DNA of 20,840 nt from DATMXT01 sp035560415 (GCA_035560415.1 DATMZG010000059.1:1-20840); one strand, 5' to 3'; positions 1-7,014 are shown, counted from the stretch's first letter. Translations and numbers: made by a program. The notes: generated by a model not told the origin, from the letters alone.

Positions 1-387
1 CTTTTTCACAGGCAATCCCTATAATATGGGATGTTAACCGTTTTGGTCCAGTCAAAACCGAGCGGATATCGCGGGCAACCCCCGCGAAAGAAGCGCTGAA
101 AACTCGGGCGTTTTGAGGCATGTTTATTGCCTGGGTCATAACTTTGTACATAATTCCATCTTATTCTATCTTGCTTACCCCAAAACCGCCGGTTGTCAAT
201 TCGTATTTACGCGCAGTCCTTTTAATATTGGGCAATTTGCAGCTGCCGTTGCTGCACCCGGCCCCGCCATCCATTGCGGTTCTCTGGGTATTCGCGCGGG
301 ATTTGCGCCTTTTATAAGGTCATATCTCCGATATGAAAAGAACTGCGCTAAATAAATCCAATCCTTAAAAAAATCGGAGGCACACCA
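1..387 (+). other. Long non-coding leader with hairpins upstream of the lipoprotein gene
   Basis: No convincing gene is seen in these 387 bases. They hold a row of simple hairpins: GTTTTG/CAAAAC at 40-58, CGCGGG/CCCGCG at 70-86, AAAAC/GTTTT at 99-114 and CATATC/GATATG at 321-335. A TATAAT hexamer lies at 20-25, but its -35 would fall at the window edge. A second weak promoter candidate is TTGTAC (144-149), 17 bases, TATCTT (167-172). I could not match the region to a riboswitch class I know (FMN, c-di-GMP, T-box and guanidine were considered). Two short overlapping open frames in 113-355 lack ribosome binding sites and family features. Confidence 0.4.
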
Positions 388-1428
388 GTGAAAAAGTACT
401 TATCTGTCTTATTGGCATCTGTCCTCGCCATCTCCATGCTGGCGGGATGCAGCCCGAAAACCGAGCCGGCAGGAACGACTCCTGAAGAGACCCCGCCGGT
501 TGAAGAAGTTGCAACCGCAAGCACGGGACTTGCCGTCATCAGCTCCATCGCCAAGTCGAAGGACGCCGGCGAAAAAGACGGCCTTGCCCAGGTTGACTCC
601 GCAATCGTTGCGGTCACCGTCGACAAGGACGGGAAAATCGTCGACTGCGTCATCGACGCGGCCCAGACCAAAATCAACTTCAGCGCCGCCGGCGAGCTTG
701 TCACCCCGGCCGACACGGTCTTCAAAACCAAGAATGAGCTTGGCGAGGAGTACGGCATGAAGGGCGCTTCCGGCATCGGCAAAGAGTGGAACGAGCAAGC
801 TGCCGCTTTTGCGGACTATGTCGTGGGTAAAACCGCGGATGAAGTGAAGAATATAGCCATTGACGAAGAGGGACATGCGACCGGCTCTGACCTGACCGCC
901 TCTGTCACGATTGGCATTGACGACTATATTGAAGCGGTCGCAAAGGCCGTTGCAAACGCGAACGAACTCGGCGCTGCCGCCACCGACAAGCTGAGCCTCG
1001 CCGTCGTGACCAACATGGGCAAGTCTGCCAACGCCGGTGAAAAAGACGGTCTGGCGCAGGCCTACTCCACCTATATTGCAGTCACGACCGACGCGGACGG
1101 CAAAATCACGAGCTGCGCGATTGACGCCTCCCAGAGCAACGTGAACTTCGATGCGACGGGCAAAATCACCACCGACCTTGCGGCCGCCGTGCTGAGGACC
1201 AAGAACGAGCTCGGTGAGGAATACGGCATGAAGGGCGCTTCCGGCATCGGCAAGGAGTGGAATGAGCAGGCTGCCGCATTTGCGCTGTATGTCACCGGTA
1301 AGACTGCCGCCGAAGTCGAGGGCATTGCCATTGACGAGGAAGGCCATGCGACCGGCTCCGACCTGACGGCTTCCGTCACGATTGGAATTGACGACTTTAA
1401 GGCCGCCCTGGCAAAGGCCCTTGCGTAA
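388..1428 (+). CDS. Lipoprotein with two tandem FMN-binding-like repeats
   Basis: This is an exported lipoprotein of 346 residues with a GTG start, 7 bases after a GGAGG site. The signal peptide ends in the lipobox LAGC with Cys21 as the lipid anchor, followed by a Pro/Thr/Glu-rich linker (22-45). Two repeats follow, about 47-190 and 203-345, offset by 157 residues, and both contain the block NELGEEYGMKGASGIGKEW. Each repeat ends with DLTASVT before a helix (Asp168 to Thr174; Asp325 to Thr331). The Asp-to-Thr spacing equals that of the DxxSGAT flavinylation motif of NqrC-type FMN-binding domains, but the SGA core is replaced by ASV. With an ApbE flavin transferase as the next gene, a role as an extracytoplasmic flavoprotein or electron carrier is likely but inferred. 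Lipoprotein status is firm; FMN attachment is uncertain. Confidence 0.75.
   Translation: MKKYLSVLLASVLAISMLAGCSPKTEPAGTTPEETPPVEEVATASTGLAVISSIAKSKDAGEKDGLAQVDSAIVAVTVDKDGKIVDCVIDAAQTKINFSAAGELVTPADTVFKTKNELGEEYGMKGASGIGKEWNEQAAAFADYVVGKTADEVKNIAIDEEGHATGSDLTASVTIGIDDYIEAVAKAVANANELGAAATDKLSLAVVTNMGKSANAGEKDGLAQAYSTYIAVTTDADGKITSCAIDASQSNVNFDATGKITTDLAAAVLRTKNELGEEYGMKGASGIGKEWNEQAAAFALYVTGKTAAEVEGIAIDEEGHATGSDLTASVTIGIDDFKAALAKALA
751..1253 (+). repeat. Direct repeat inside the lipoprotein gene
   Basis: Bases 751-782 and 1222-1253 are identical over 32 bases, at an offset of 471 bases (157 codons). They encode the YGMKGASGIGK block in both protein repeats. The flanks match closely at protein level but differ at synonymous positions, which fits an older intragenic duplication with the core held by selection. 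Confidence 0.9.
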
Positions 1429-1450
1429 GAACCGGCTGATTTAAGCTGAC

Positions 1451-1486
1451 AAACGGAGAGGCAAGACGACTTGCCTCTCCGTTTTC
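1451..1486 (+). terminator. Rho-independent terminator after the lipoprotein gene
   Basis: A perfect 15-bp stem (1451-1465 with 1470-1484) with an ACGA loop ends in a short T run. It lies between the lipoprotein stop and apbE, so transcription into apbE is either partial or starts from a separate promoter that I do not see clearly. Confidence 0.85.
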
Positions 1487-1532
1487 ACCATTCGTGTCGT
1501 AGAACCAATATTCCTTTCACAGGTGAACGCTT

Positions 1533-2579
1533 ATGAAAAAAACCGTTGCGCTGGGGCTCTGTCTCCTGCTGCTGCTCACCGGGTGCCAAAGAACCGAAAA
1601 GAAAACGTATCAGGCGCATTTTCTCTCGCTCTTTGACACGGTGACCACCATTGTCGGCTTCGCGGACAGCAAAGAGGAGTTCTCGGAGCTTGCGGGGCAA
1701 ATTCAGCAAAAGCTCGAAGAGTACCATCAGCTGTATGACATTTATAACGACTACGAGGGCGTCAACAACCTCAAGACCGTCAATGACAACGCCGGAATCG
1801 CGCCTGTCGCGGTGGATGGCCGCATCATCGACTTGCTGCGGTTTTCAATGGAGCAGTATGAGGCGACGGGCGGAGCCGTCAATGTCGCGTTTGGGCCGGT
1901 GCTCGCGCTCTGGCACGATTACCGCGAAGCCGGCCTTGAGGACCCCGGCGCCGCCGCCCTTCCGCCCATGGAACTCCTTACGCAGGCCCTGGCGCACACC
2001 GACATTGAAGACGTGATTGTCGACGAAGAGGCCTCAACCGTCTATTTGAGCGACCCCTCCATGCGGCTCGACGTCGGGGCCGTCGCAAAAGGGTATGCCG
2101 TGGAGCAGGTGGCGAGGTATTTTGAAGACGAAGGCGTACAGCACCTGCTGCTGAGCGTCGGCGGAAATGTGCGGGCCATCGGCGGCAAGCTTGAAGATAA
2201 AACCGAAAAAGAGATCCCCTGGGAAATCGGCATTCAAAACCCCGATAAAAGCAGCTCCGAAAGTGAGCTGCTGTCGCTCCTGATTACAGGGCGCTCAGTG
2301 GTGTCGAGCGGAATTTATGGGCGGTATTACACGGTGGACGGCGTGCAGTACCACCACATCATCGACCCCGCCACCCTGATGCCCTCCGCCTACTTTGCGC
2401 AGGTGACCATCGTCTGCCCCGATTCGGGGCTGGCCGACGCGCTGTCGACCGCGGTCTTCAACATGCCGCTTGACGAGGGGCTCGCCTATATTGAGTCCCT
2501 CCCCGATGTGGAGGCTTTATGGGTGATGAAAGACGGCACGCTGGCGCACTCCAGCGGCTTTGAAAGTCTCATAAAATAA
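1533..2579 (+). CDS. apbE: FAD:protein FMN transferase, ApbE family lipoprotein
   Basis: ApbE enzymes move FMN from FAD onto a Thr/Ser of target proteins outside the membrane and need Mg2+. This 348-residue protein starts at an ATG after an AGGTG site and has a short lipoprotein signal with lipobox LTGC (Cys18). Family blocks appear in the expected order: MEQYEATGGAVNVAFGPV, LDVGAVAKGYAVEQV, LLSVGGNVRAIGG, and HHIIDPATLMPS followed by the metal-site region DSGLADALSTAVFNM near the C-terminus. Length is normal for the family. It lies 104 bases downstream of the repeat lipoprotein, its likely substrate. The family call is strong; the substrate is inferred from position only. Confidence 0.93.
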   Translation: MKKTVALGLCLLLLLTGCQRTEKKTYQAHFLSLFDTVTTIVGFADSKEEFSELAGQIQQKLEEYHQLYDIYNDYEGVNNLKTVNDNAGIAPVAVDGRIIDLLRFSMEQYEATGGAVNVAFGPVLALWHDYREAGLEDPGAAALPPMELLTQALAHTDIEDVIVDEEASTVYLSDPSMRLDVGAVAKGYAVEQVARYFEDEGVQHLLLSVGGNVRAIGGKLEDKTEKEIPWEIGIQNPDKSSSESELLSLLITGRSVVSSGIYGRYYTVDGVQYHHIIDPATLMPSAYFAQVTIVCPDSGLADALSTAVFNMPLDEGLAYIESLPDVEALWVMKDGTLAHSSGFESLIK

Positions 2580-2672
2580 GCGCACGGATGCACTCACGGG
2601 CTTTGAAGTTCACCAATCCTCCGCCCTCCCCATAGACTGTAGAGAATCTCTTTGGATGAAGGGCGGCATTGT

Positions 2673-3650
2673 ATGAAAGCGATTCTGTCTGTCGACGGCG
2701 GCGGCATCCGCGGAATTATTCCGGCGACATTTTTAGTGGAGTTTGAAAAGCGCACCGGAAAGTCGACTTGCGAGCTCTTTGACCTCATTGCGGGCACTTC
2801 GACGGGCGGGCTTCTGGCCGCGGGGCTGACGCTGCCGGACACGGGCGGCCGGCCCAAATATACGGCCGCGCAAATGCTTGCCGCCTATTTTGAAGACGGC
2901 GGGGCCATTTTTCACAAGAGCTTATGCCGCACAGTTATGACACTGGGCGGGCTGATTCGACCGATTTATTCGCCGCGCAACCTCGAGCGGGTGCTGGAGC
3001 GCTATCTCGGCGATGCGCGGCTGCACATGGCGCTGACCGAAGTCCTCATTCCGGCCTACGACATGGAGAGCAGCACCCCCTGGTTTTTCAAAACCTCTTT
3101 TGCGCGGCAAAACCGGTCGCCCGCAAACGACCCGCTGCTCACCCAGGTTGTCCGCGCCACAACGGCGGCGCCGACCTACTTTCCGCCGCTGGCCATGGCT
3201 GGCCACTGCATGATTGACGGCGGCGTGTTTGCCGGCAACCCGGCGCTCTGCGCTTTGGCGCAGGCCCGCAACATGTACCCGGACGAGACCGAGTTTCTCG
3301 TCGTGTCGCTGGGCACCGGGCAGGAGATGCACCATCTGCCCTGCGGGGCCGTGTGCGGCTGGGGCAAGGCCGACTGGGCAAAGCCCATCAGCACTGTCAT
3401 GCTCAACGCCTCGAGCGCCTCGGTCAACTACCAGATGCGGGCCCTTGTCGGCGCGAAAAACTACGCGCGCTTTCAGGTGTTGCTGGACAAGGACGCCGCC
3501 GCCATGGACGACGCGAGCCCCGAGAATATGCGGCGCCTTGAAGCTATTGCGCAGCAGGCCGTCCGGCAGCACACCGGGGCCATTGACCGCCTATGCCGTC
3601 AGCTGCTGCAAAACACCGAGAGCCTGCAAAATTGCAATGCCGCCTCATAA
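2673..3650 (+). CDS. Patatin-like phospholipase family protein
   Basis: Patatin-like enzymes are lipid acyl hydrolases with a Ser-Asp dyad. The 325-residue protein begins MKAILSVDGGGIRGIIP, where GGGIRG forms the oxyanion-hole loop. The nucleophile elbow is GTSTGG (Ser43) and the catalytic Asp lies in MIDGGVFAGNP (Asp182). An in-frame TTG lies 21 bases upstream, but ATG 2673 is preferred because GAAGGG sits 9 bases before it and homologues start at this point. There is no signal peptide or membrane segment, so it is probably cytosolic or membrane-peripheral. The N-terminal motifs resemble the CBASS effector CapV, but no cyclic-nucleotide synthase lies nearby. Its substrate is unknown. It follows apbE by 93 bases and ends in a terminator. 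Confidence 0.9.
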   Translation: MKAILSVDGGGIRGIIPATFLVEFEKRTGKSTCELFDLIAGTSTGGLLAAGLTLPDTGGRPKYTAAQMLAAYFEDGGAIFHKSLCRTVMTLGGLIRPIYSPRNLERVLERYLGDARLHMALTEVLIPAYDMESSTPWFFKTSFARQNRSPANDPLLTQVVRATTAAPTYFPPLAMAGHCMIDGGVFAGNPALCALAQARNMYPDETEFLVVSLGTGQEMHHLPCGAVCGWGKADWAKPISTVMLNASSASVNYQMRALVGAKNYARFQVLLDKDAAAMDDASPENMRRLEAIAQQAVRQHTGAIDRLCRQLLQNTESLQNCNAAS

Positions 3651-3655
3651 AACAT

Positions 3656-3693
3656 CAGGCGCACGGCCCAAAAGGGCAGTGCGCCTGTTTTTT
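3656..3693 (+). terminator. Terminator between convergent patatin and SCIFF maturase genes
   Basis: A 9-bp stem (CAGGCGCAC at 3656-3664 with GTGCGCCTG at 3679-3687) is followed by six T residues on the plus strand. On the minus strand the T tract is weak (TGTTTTAT), so it serves mainly the patatin gene. Confidence 0.85.
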
Positions 3694-3707
3694 CTACGGG
3701 AGGAATT

Positions 3708-5072
3708 TTATTCCATGCTTTTTGCGACCTGCATCATGATGGCGCACTCCATGCGCTTGCAAAACAGCTTGCAGCCGTACTCATAGACGCCCGAGATGTC
3801 GCCGGTGGCGTGAAACGCGTTTGCCGCGCACCCGCCCGAGCAGTAGAGCTTGGCCCAGCAGTCCTTGCACAGCGGCCGGGAGGCCACGTTGCAGCCGGCG
3901 AATTCTTCACGCAGCGCAGGGTTTGTGACGCCATCCCAGACGTCGCCCATGCTGTAGGCGGGGTTGTCGACAAACTGGTGGCAGGGGAAGAGCTCCCCCC
4001 ACGGCGTGACGGCGAGGTACTCGGTGCCCGAGCCGCAGCCCGCCAGCCGCTTGTGAATGCAGGGGCCGTGGGCGAGGTCGATCATGTAGTGGTAAAACGT
4101 GAAGGGCCGCCCCTCTTTTTCCCGCTTTAGCATCTCGTTTGCAAGAATCTCATATTGCTCAAAGATAACCGGAAGATCGGCCTCGGTCAGGGCGCAGGGG
4201 TCTGTGGGCGGGCAGACCACCGGCTCCATGCTGAGCTCAGAAAAGCCGAGGTCCGCCATGTGGAGCAGGTCCTCAGTGAAGTCGGTGTTGTGGTGGGTAT
4301 AGGTCCCGCGCACATAATAACTTAAGTCCCCGCGCGCCTTTGCGAATTTCTGAAACTTCGGCACAATGGTCCGGTAGCTGCCGACGCCCGCGATGTTCTT
4401 GCGAAAGCGGTCGTTGACTTCCGGCCGCCCGTCGAGGCTCATGACGACGTTGTGCATCTCGCGGTTGCAAAAGTCGATGACCTCGTCGTCGACCAGCATG
4501 CCGTTTGTCGTCAAGGTGAAGCGGAACTTTTTGCGGCTTTCTTCTTCCCTGCCGCGGCCGTAGGCGACAAGCTGTTTGACAACTTCCCAGTTCATGAGGG
4601 GCTCGCCGCCGAAAAAGTCGACTTCGAGGTTTGTGCGGTTTCCGGAATTTGCAATGAGAAAGTCGAGCGCCTGCCTGCCCACTTCAAAGGACATCAGCGC
4701 CCGTTCGCCTTTGTATTTGCCCTGGCTCGCAAAGCAGTAGTCGCAGTTTAAGTTGCAGGTGTGGGCCACGTTGAGGCAGAGGGCCTTGATCTCGTGGCGC
4801 TTTTGTCCCGCCGCGGCCGCGAGGTCCTCGTAGAGGTCCTCAGTGAAAAGCTGCCTGTTTTCTTTGAGCGCCTCAATTTCCCGCAGGCAGGACAGGACTT
4901 CGTCCGGCGTGACGGTCGGATATTTCTCCCTGATGGCCGCCACAATCTCGTCTTGGCCCGACCCCTCGTACATCCCGATGATGTCGTAGGCGACCTCGTC
5001 CACCGCGTGCACGCTGCCGCTGTAGGTGTCGAGCACGATGTTGTAACCGTTTAGCTGATACTGATGAATCAT
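3708..5072 (-). CDS. scfB: Radical SAM/SPASM thioether maturase for the SCIFF peptide
   Basis: This enzyme should use S-adenosylmethionine and Fe-S clusters to form Cys thioether bridges in the SCIFF precursor encoded just upstream (CteB is the studied homologue). It has 454 residues starting MIHQYQLNGYNIVLD, as usual for the family. GGAG lies 6 bases before this ATG, so longer in-frame starts are rejected. Residues 1-85 are the RRE-like precursor-binding region. The radical SAM motif is C106-NLN-C110-DY-C113, with FFGGEPLMNW at 153-162. The C-terminal SPASM region is rich in Cys (338, 346, 364, 394, 402, 405, 411, 415, 434, 438, 443), including CKDCWAKLYCSGGC. It looks intact. Its gene starts 68 bases after the precursor and is probably co-transcribed with it. 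Confidence 0.95.
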   Translation of the reverse strand: MIHQYQLNGYNIVLDTYSGSVHAVDEVAYDIIGMYEGSGQDEIVAAIREKYPTVTPDEVLSCLREIEALKENRQLFTEDLYEDLAAAAGQKRHEIKALCLNVAHTCNLNCDYCFASQGKYKGERALMSFEVGRQALDFLIANSGNRTNLEVDFFGGEPLMNWEVVKQLVAYGRGREEESRKKFRFTLTTNGMLVDDEVIDFCNREMHNVVMSLDGRPEVNDRFRKNIAGVGSYRTIVPKFQKFAKARGDLSYYVRGTYTHHNTDFTEDLLHMADLGFSELSMEPVVCPPTDPCALTEADLPVIFEQYEILANEMLKREKEGRPFTFYHYMIDLAHGPCIHKRLAGCGSGTEYLAVTPWGELFPCHQFVDNPAYSMGDVWDGVTNPALREEFAGCNVASRPLCKDCWAKLYCSGGCAANAFHATGDISGVYEYGCKLFCKRMECAIMMQVAKSME

Positions 5073-5140
5073 GTTGTTCTCCGGCAATGAAATGGACGGA
5101 ATGCTCATCCGCCCAAAGAATTTATGCGTATGGCTTTGTG

Positions 5141-5407
5141 TCAGTTGTTTTCGCAGCGCTGATTGATGACGCCGCAGGAGGTCTTGCAGGCCGACTGGCA
5201 GGAGGTCTGGCACTCGCCGCAGCCGCCCTCGCAGCTCGTGAGAGACCGGGTATTCAGGGTGCGAATGCGCCCCGTGGTATTCTCACAGGTCTGGTTGACG
5301 ACGCCGCAGGAGGTCTTGCAGGCCGACTGGCAGGAGGTCTGGCACTCGCCGCAGCCGCCCTCGCCGTCTGTCATATTGCGGGTGTTCAGGGTGACAATGT
5401 GTTTCAT
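5141..5407 (-). CDS. scfA: SCIFF ranthipeptide precursor, tandemly duplicated (two six-Cys units)
   Basis: SCIFF precursors normally have about 45 residues with six Cys and are matured by the adjacent radical SAM enzyme. This one has 88 residues and two complete units. Unit 1 (1-43) starts MKHIVTLNTRN and carries Cys 19, 22, 26, 30, 34 and 41. Unit 2 (about 46-88) has the leader-like RIRTLNTRSL and Cys 63, 66, 70, 74, 78 and 85, plus an extra Cys59. GGCGECQTSCQSACKTSCGV is repeated except for the last residue (V then I). A GGAGG site lies 9 bases before this ATG; an ATG 39 bases upstream lacks such support. No stop or frame break separates the units. Family membership is near certain; whether both units are modified is unknown. 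Confidence 0.95.
   Translation of the reverse strand: MKHIVTLNTRNMTDGEGGCGECQTSCQSACKTSCGVVNQTCENTTGRIRTLNTRSLTSCEGGCGECQTSCQSACKTSCGVINQRCENN
5168..5364 (-). repeat. 65-bp perfect direct repeat within the SCIFF gene (132-bp unit)
   Basis: Bases 5168-5232 and 5300-5364 are identical over 65 bases. The offset is 132 bases, exactly 44 codons, so the reading frame is kept. Outside the identical core the two units differ at many positions in the leader-like part. This fits tandem duplication with later divergence of the leader segment, or gene conversion of the core. Confidence 0.95.
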
Positions 5408-5449
5408 ATCGAAAGTCCTCCAAAAAGATGTGATGAGATTGAACAATTA

Positions 5450-5478
5450 TTTATATCATAAACGGCGGCTGATATCAA
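5450..5478 (-). promoter_or_regulatory. Predicted sigma-A promoter of the SCIFF gene
   Basis: On the minus strand, TTGATA (5478-5473), a 17-base spacer and TATAAA (5455-5450) lie 43-71 bases upstream of the SCIFF start. The -35 sits directly downstream of the decarboxylase stop codon. The SCIFF pair can therefore be transcribed on its own. Confidence 0.65.
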
Positions 5479-5479
5479 G

Positions 5480-6874
5480 TCATTTCGTGAGAACGGCGAT
5501 ATACCGGGGCGCAAGGCCGCTCGTGCTCTTCAAATGGACGCCGGCTTCGCCGTACTGCGCCAGCAGTTCGACCATCTCGTTTGAAATGACCTCCCCCGGC
5601 ACAATGAGCGGGATGCCGGGCGGGTAGGCCCAGATGGTCTCGGCACAGACCCGCCCCGCGGCTTTGGTGAGCAAGACAGCGGTCGAGGGTCCGCCGCGGG
5701 CCTCGGCAAAGGGCACCGCCCGGCGCGGCAGCACCGGCGCCGGAAAGGGGGTGAGGCTGCCGCCCGCCGCCTTGCGGTCAATGCCCTGCAGCGCGCAGGC
5801 AAAGGCGTCCATCATTTCACCGGTGTCGCCCATTCCGGTCATGGCGATGAGGTAGTTGCCCGCCGCCATCTCGGTTTCTATGCGGTAGTCCTCCCGCAGG
5901 ATTGCGGCAAGCCGGGCGCCGGTCATGCCGGCGCGCCCCGTGAGGATGACGAGTTTCGATGGGTCGTGCGCACACTTGGGCCGCATGACAGACAGGCGCT
6001 TTAGCCCCGCGGTCTTTTCGTAAAACGCGGTCAGCCGCCGCTGCCAGGCGGCAAAAAGTTCTTCCCCGCGTTCATACAGCAGCTCGGTGCAGCCGCTGAC
6101 AGAGGACATGAGCAGGTAGGAGGGGCTGCTGGTCTCGAAAATTGCGAGGGCGTCGGCCACAAGCCTCTCGTCCACCAAATCGCCGTTTACATGCAGCACC
6201 GCCGTCTGGGTGAGGCTCGGCAACGTCTTGTGCAGACTTTGCACCACAATGTCGGCGCCGGCGTGCACGGCCCCGTCCGGAAAGCCGTGCCCGAAGCCGA
6301 GGTGGGCGCCGTGCGCCTCGTCGACGAGGACCGGAATGCCCCGCCCGTGGGCAACACGGCAGATTTCCCCGACATCGCTGACAATGCCCTCGTAGGTGGG
6401 GCTGGTCAAAATGATGAGCTTCGTGTCGGGGTGCTCGTTTAGGAGTGAAGCGATTGCGGCGGGGCTGACGAGCCCGTAAATGCCGGTCTCGCGCTCATTC
6501 TCCGGCATGAAGAAGACGGGGTCGGCCCCCCGCAGCAGCAGCCCGTTGTAGACGGCCTTGTGGCAGTTGCGCGCGCACAGCACCTTCCCGCCCGCAGGGA
6601 CGGCGGCATAGACGCCGGCCAAGACGCCGCAGGTGCTCCCGCCGACAAGCCAAAAGGCCCTTTTGCCGCCCCAGAGCGCAGCCGTGCGCGCCATGCCTTC
6701 GCGCAGAATCCCTTCGGCGCCGTGCAGATTGTCAAGCCCCTCCACCTCGGTCATGTCGAGGTCGGCCGCAAGCCTTGCGAGATAGGGCGCAAGGGCGCCG
6801 TTTCGCTTGTGCCCCGGCATGTGCATCGGCGCCACGGTCTCTTTATAGGCTTCAAGAAAATCCAAAAGATTCAA
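5480..6874 (-). CDS. PLP-dependent Orn/Lys/Arg decarboxylase family protein
   Basis: Members of this fold-type I PLP family decarboxylate ornithine, lysine or arginine in polyamine metabolism. The 464-residue protein shows the standard order of motifs: MHMPGHKRNG (17-26), LDMTEVEGLDNLHGAEG (39-55), ARNCHKAVYNG, LTSPTYEGIVSD, DEAHGAH (185-191, cofactor-binding Asp/His) and QSLHKTLPSLTQTA with the Schiff-base Lys216. The C-terminal part has YPPGIPLIVPGE. The start is TTG at 6874, with GAGGAG 8 bases upstream; nearby ATG codons are in another frame. It uses a separate promoter (6942-6970). Substrate cannot be read from these motifs. SCIFF lies 72 bases downstream but has its own promoter, so a functional link is not shown. 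Confidence 0.9.
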   Translation of the reverse strand: MNLLDFLEAYKETVAPMHMPGHKRNGALAPYLARLAADLDMTEVEGLDNLHGAEGILREGMARTAALWGGKRAFWLVGGSTCGVLAGVYAAVPAGGKVLCARNCHKAVYNGLLLRGADPVFFMPENERETGIYGLVSPAAIASLLNEHPDTKLIILTSPTYEGIVSDVGEICRVAHGRGIPVLVDEAHGAHLGFGHGFPDGAVHAGADIVVQSLHKTLPSLTQTAVLHVNGDLVDERLVADALAIFETSSPSYLLMSSVSGCTELLYERGEELFAAWQRRLTAFYEKTAGLKRLSVMRPKCAHDPSKLVILTGRAGMTGARLAAILREDYRIETEMAAGNYLIAMTGMGDTGEMMDAFACALQGIDRKAAGGSLTPFPAPVLPRRAVPFAEARGGPSTAVLLTKAAGRVCAETIWAYPPGIPLIVPGEVISNEMVELLAQYGEAGVHLKSTSGLAPRYIAVLTK

Positions 6875-6941
6875 CCGGCATGCTCCTCATGTTAAAAATA
6901 TCGATGTCGCGCGGCCCGCGGCAAACGCGGCCGCCCATCAG

Positions 6942-6970
6942 ATTATATCAGTTTATCGCCGCCCGGGCAA
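6942..6970 (-). promoter_or_regulatory. Predicted promoter of the decarboxylase gene
   Basis: On the minus strand, TTGCCC (6970-6965), 17 bases and TATAAT (6947-6942) form a good sigma-A promoter. A TG one base before the -10 adds an extended -10 element. The leader of about 60 bases is very GC-rich and can fold (GCGGCC/GGCCGC). The site is back to back with the promoter of the C69 peptidase gene. Confidence 0.7.
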
Positions 6971-6985
6971 GAAGCCGGGGCGGCG

Positions 6986-7014
6986 TTGACAGGCAAACCG
7001 CCAGAAGATATACT
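6986..7014 (+). promoter_or_regulatory. Predicted strong promoter of the C69 peptidase gene
   Basis: Consensus TTGACA (6986-6991), a 17-base spacer and TATACT (7009-7014) lie 46 bases upstream of the gene start. It differs from the full sigma-A consensus by one base, so strong basal expression is expected. Confidence 0.8.

Noticed and set aside
1..387. FMN riboswitch upstream of the flavin-related genes
   Set aside because: The conserved FMN aptamer blocks (such as the GGGGC and AGGGTG type segments) are not present.
409..1347. Long antisense open frame of 312 codons opposite the lipoprotein gene
   Set aside because: It is a by-product of high GC content. It lacks a ribosome binding site and family features, while the plus-strand protein has a signal peptide and repeats.
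2652..2672. TTG start of the patatin gene at 2652
   Set aside because: The GAAGGG ribosome binding site lies inside this extension and serves ATG 2673.
2673..3650. CBASS defence system
   Set aside because: Only a patatin-like protein is present. No CD-NTase, Cap2/Cap3 or HORMA gene lies on either side.
5168..5364. Repeat pair as a CRISPR or intergenic direct repeat
   Set aside because: There are only two copies, in frame, and they encode the SCIFF cysteine motif. It is an intragenic protein duplication.
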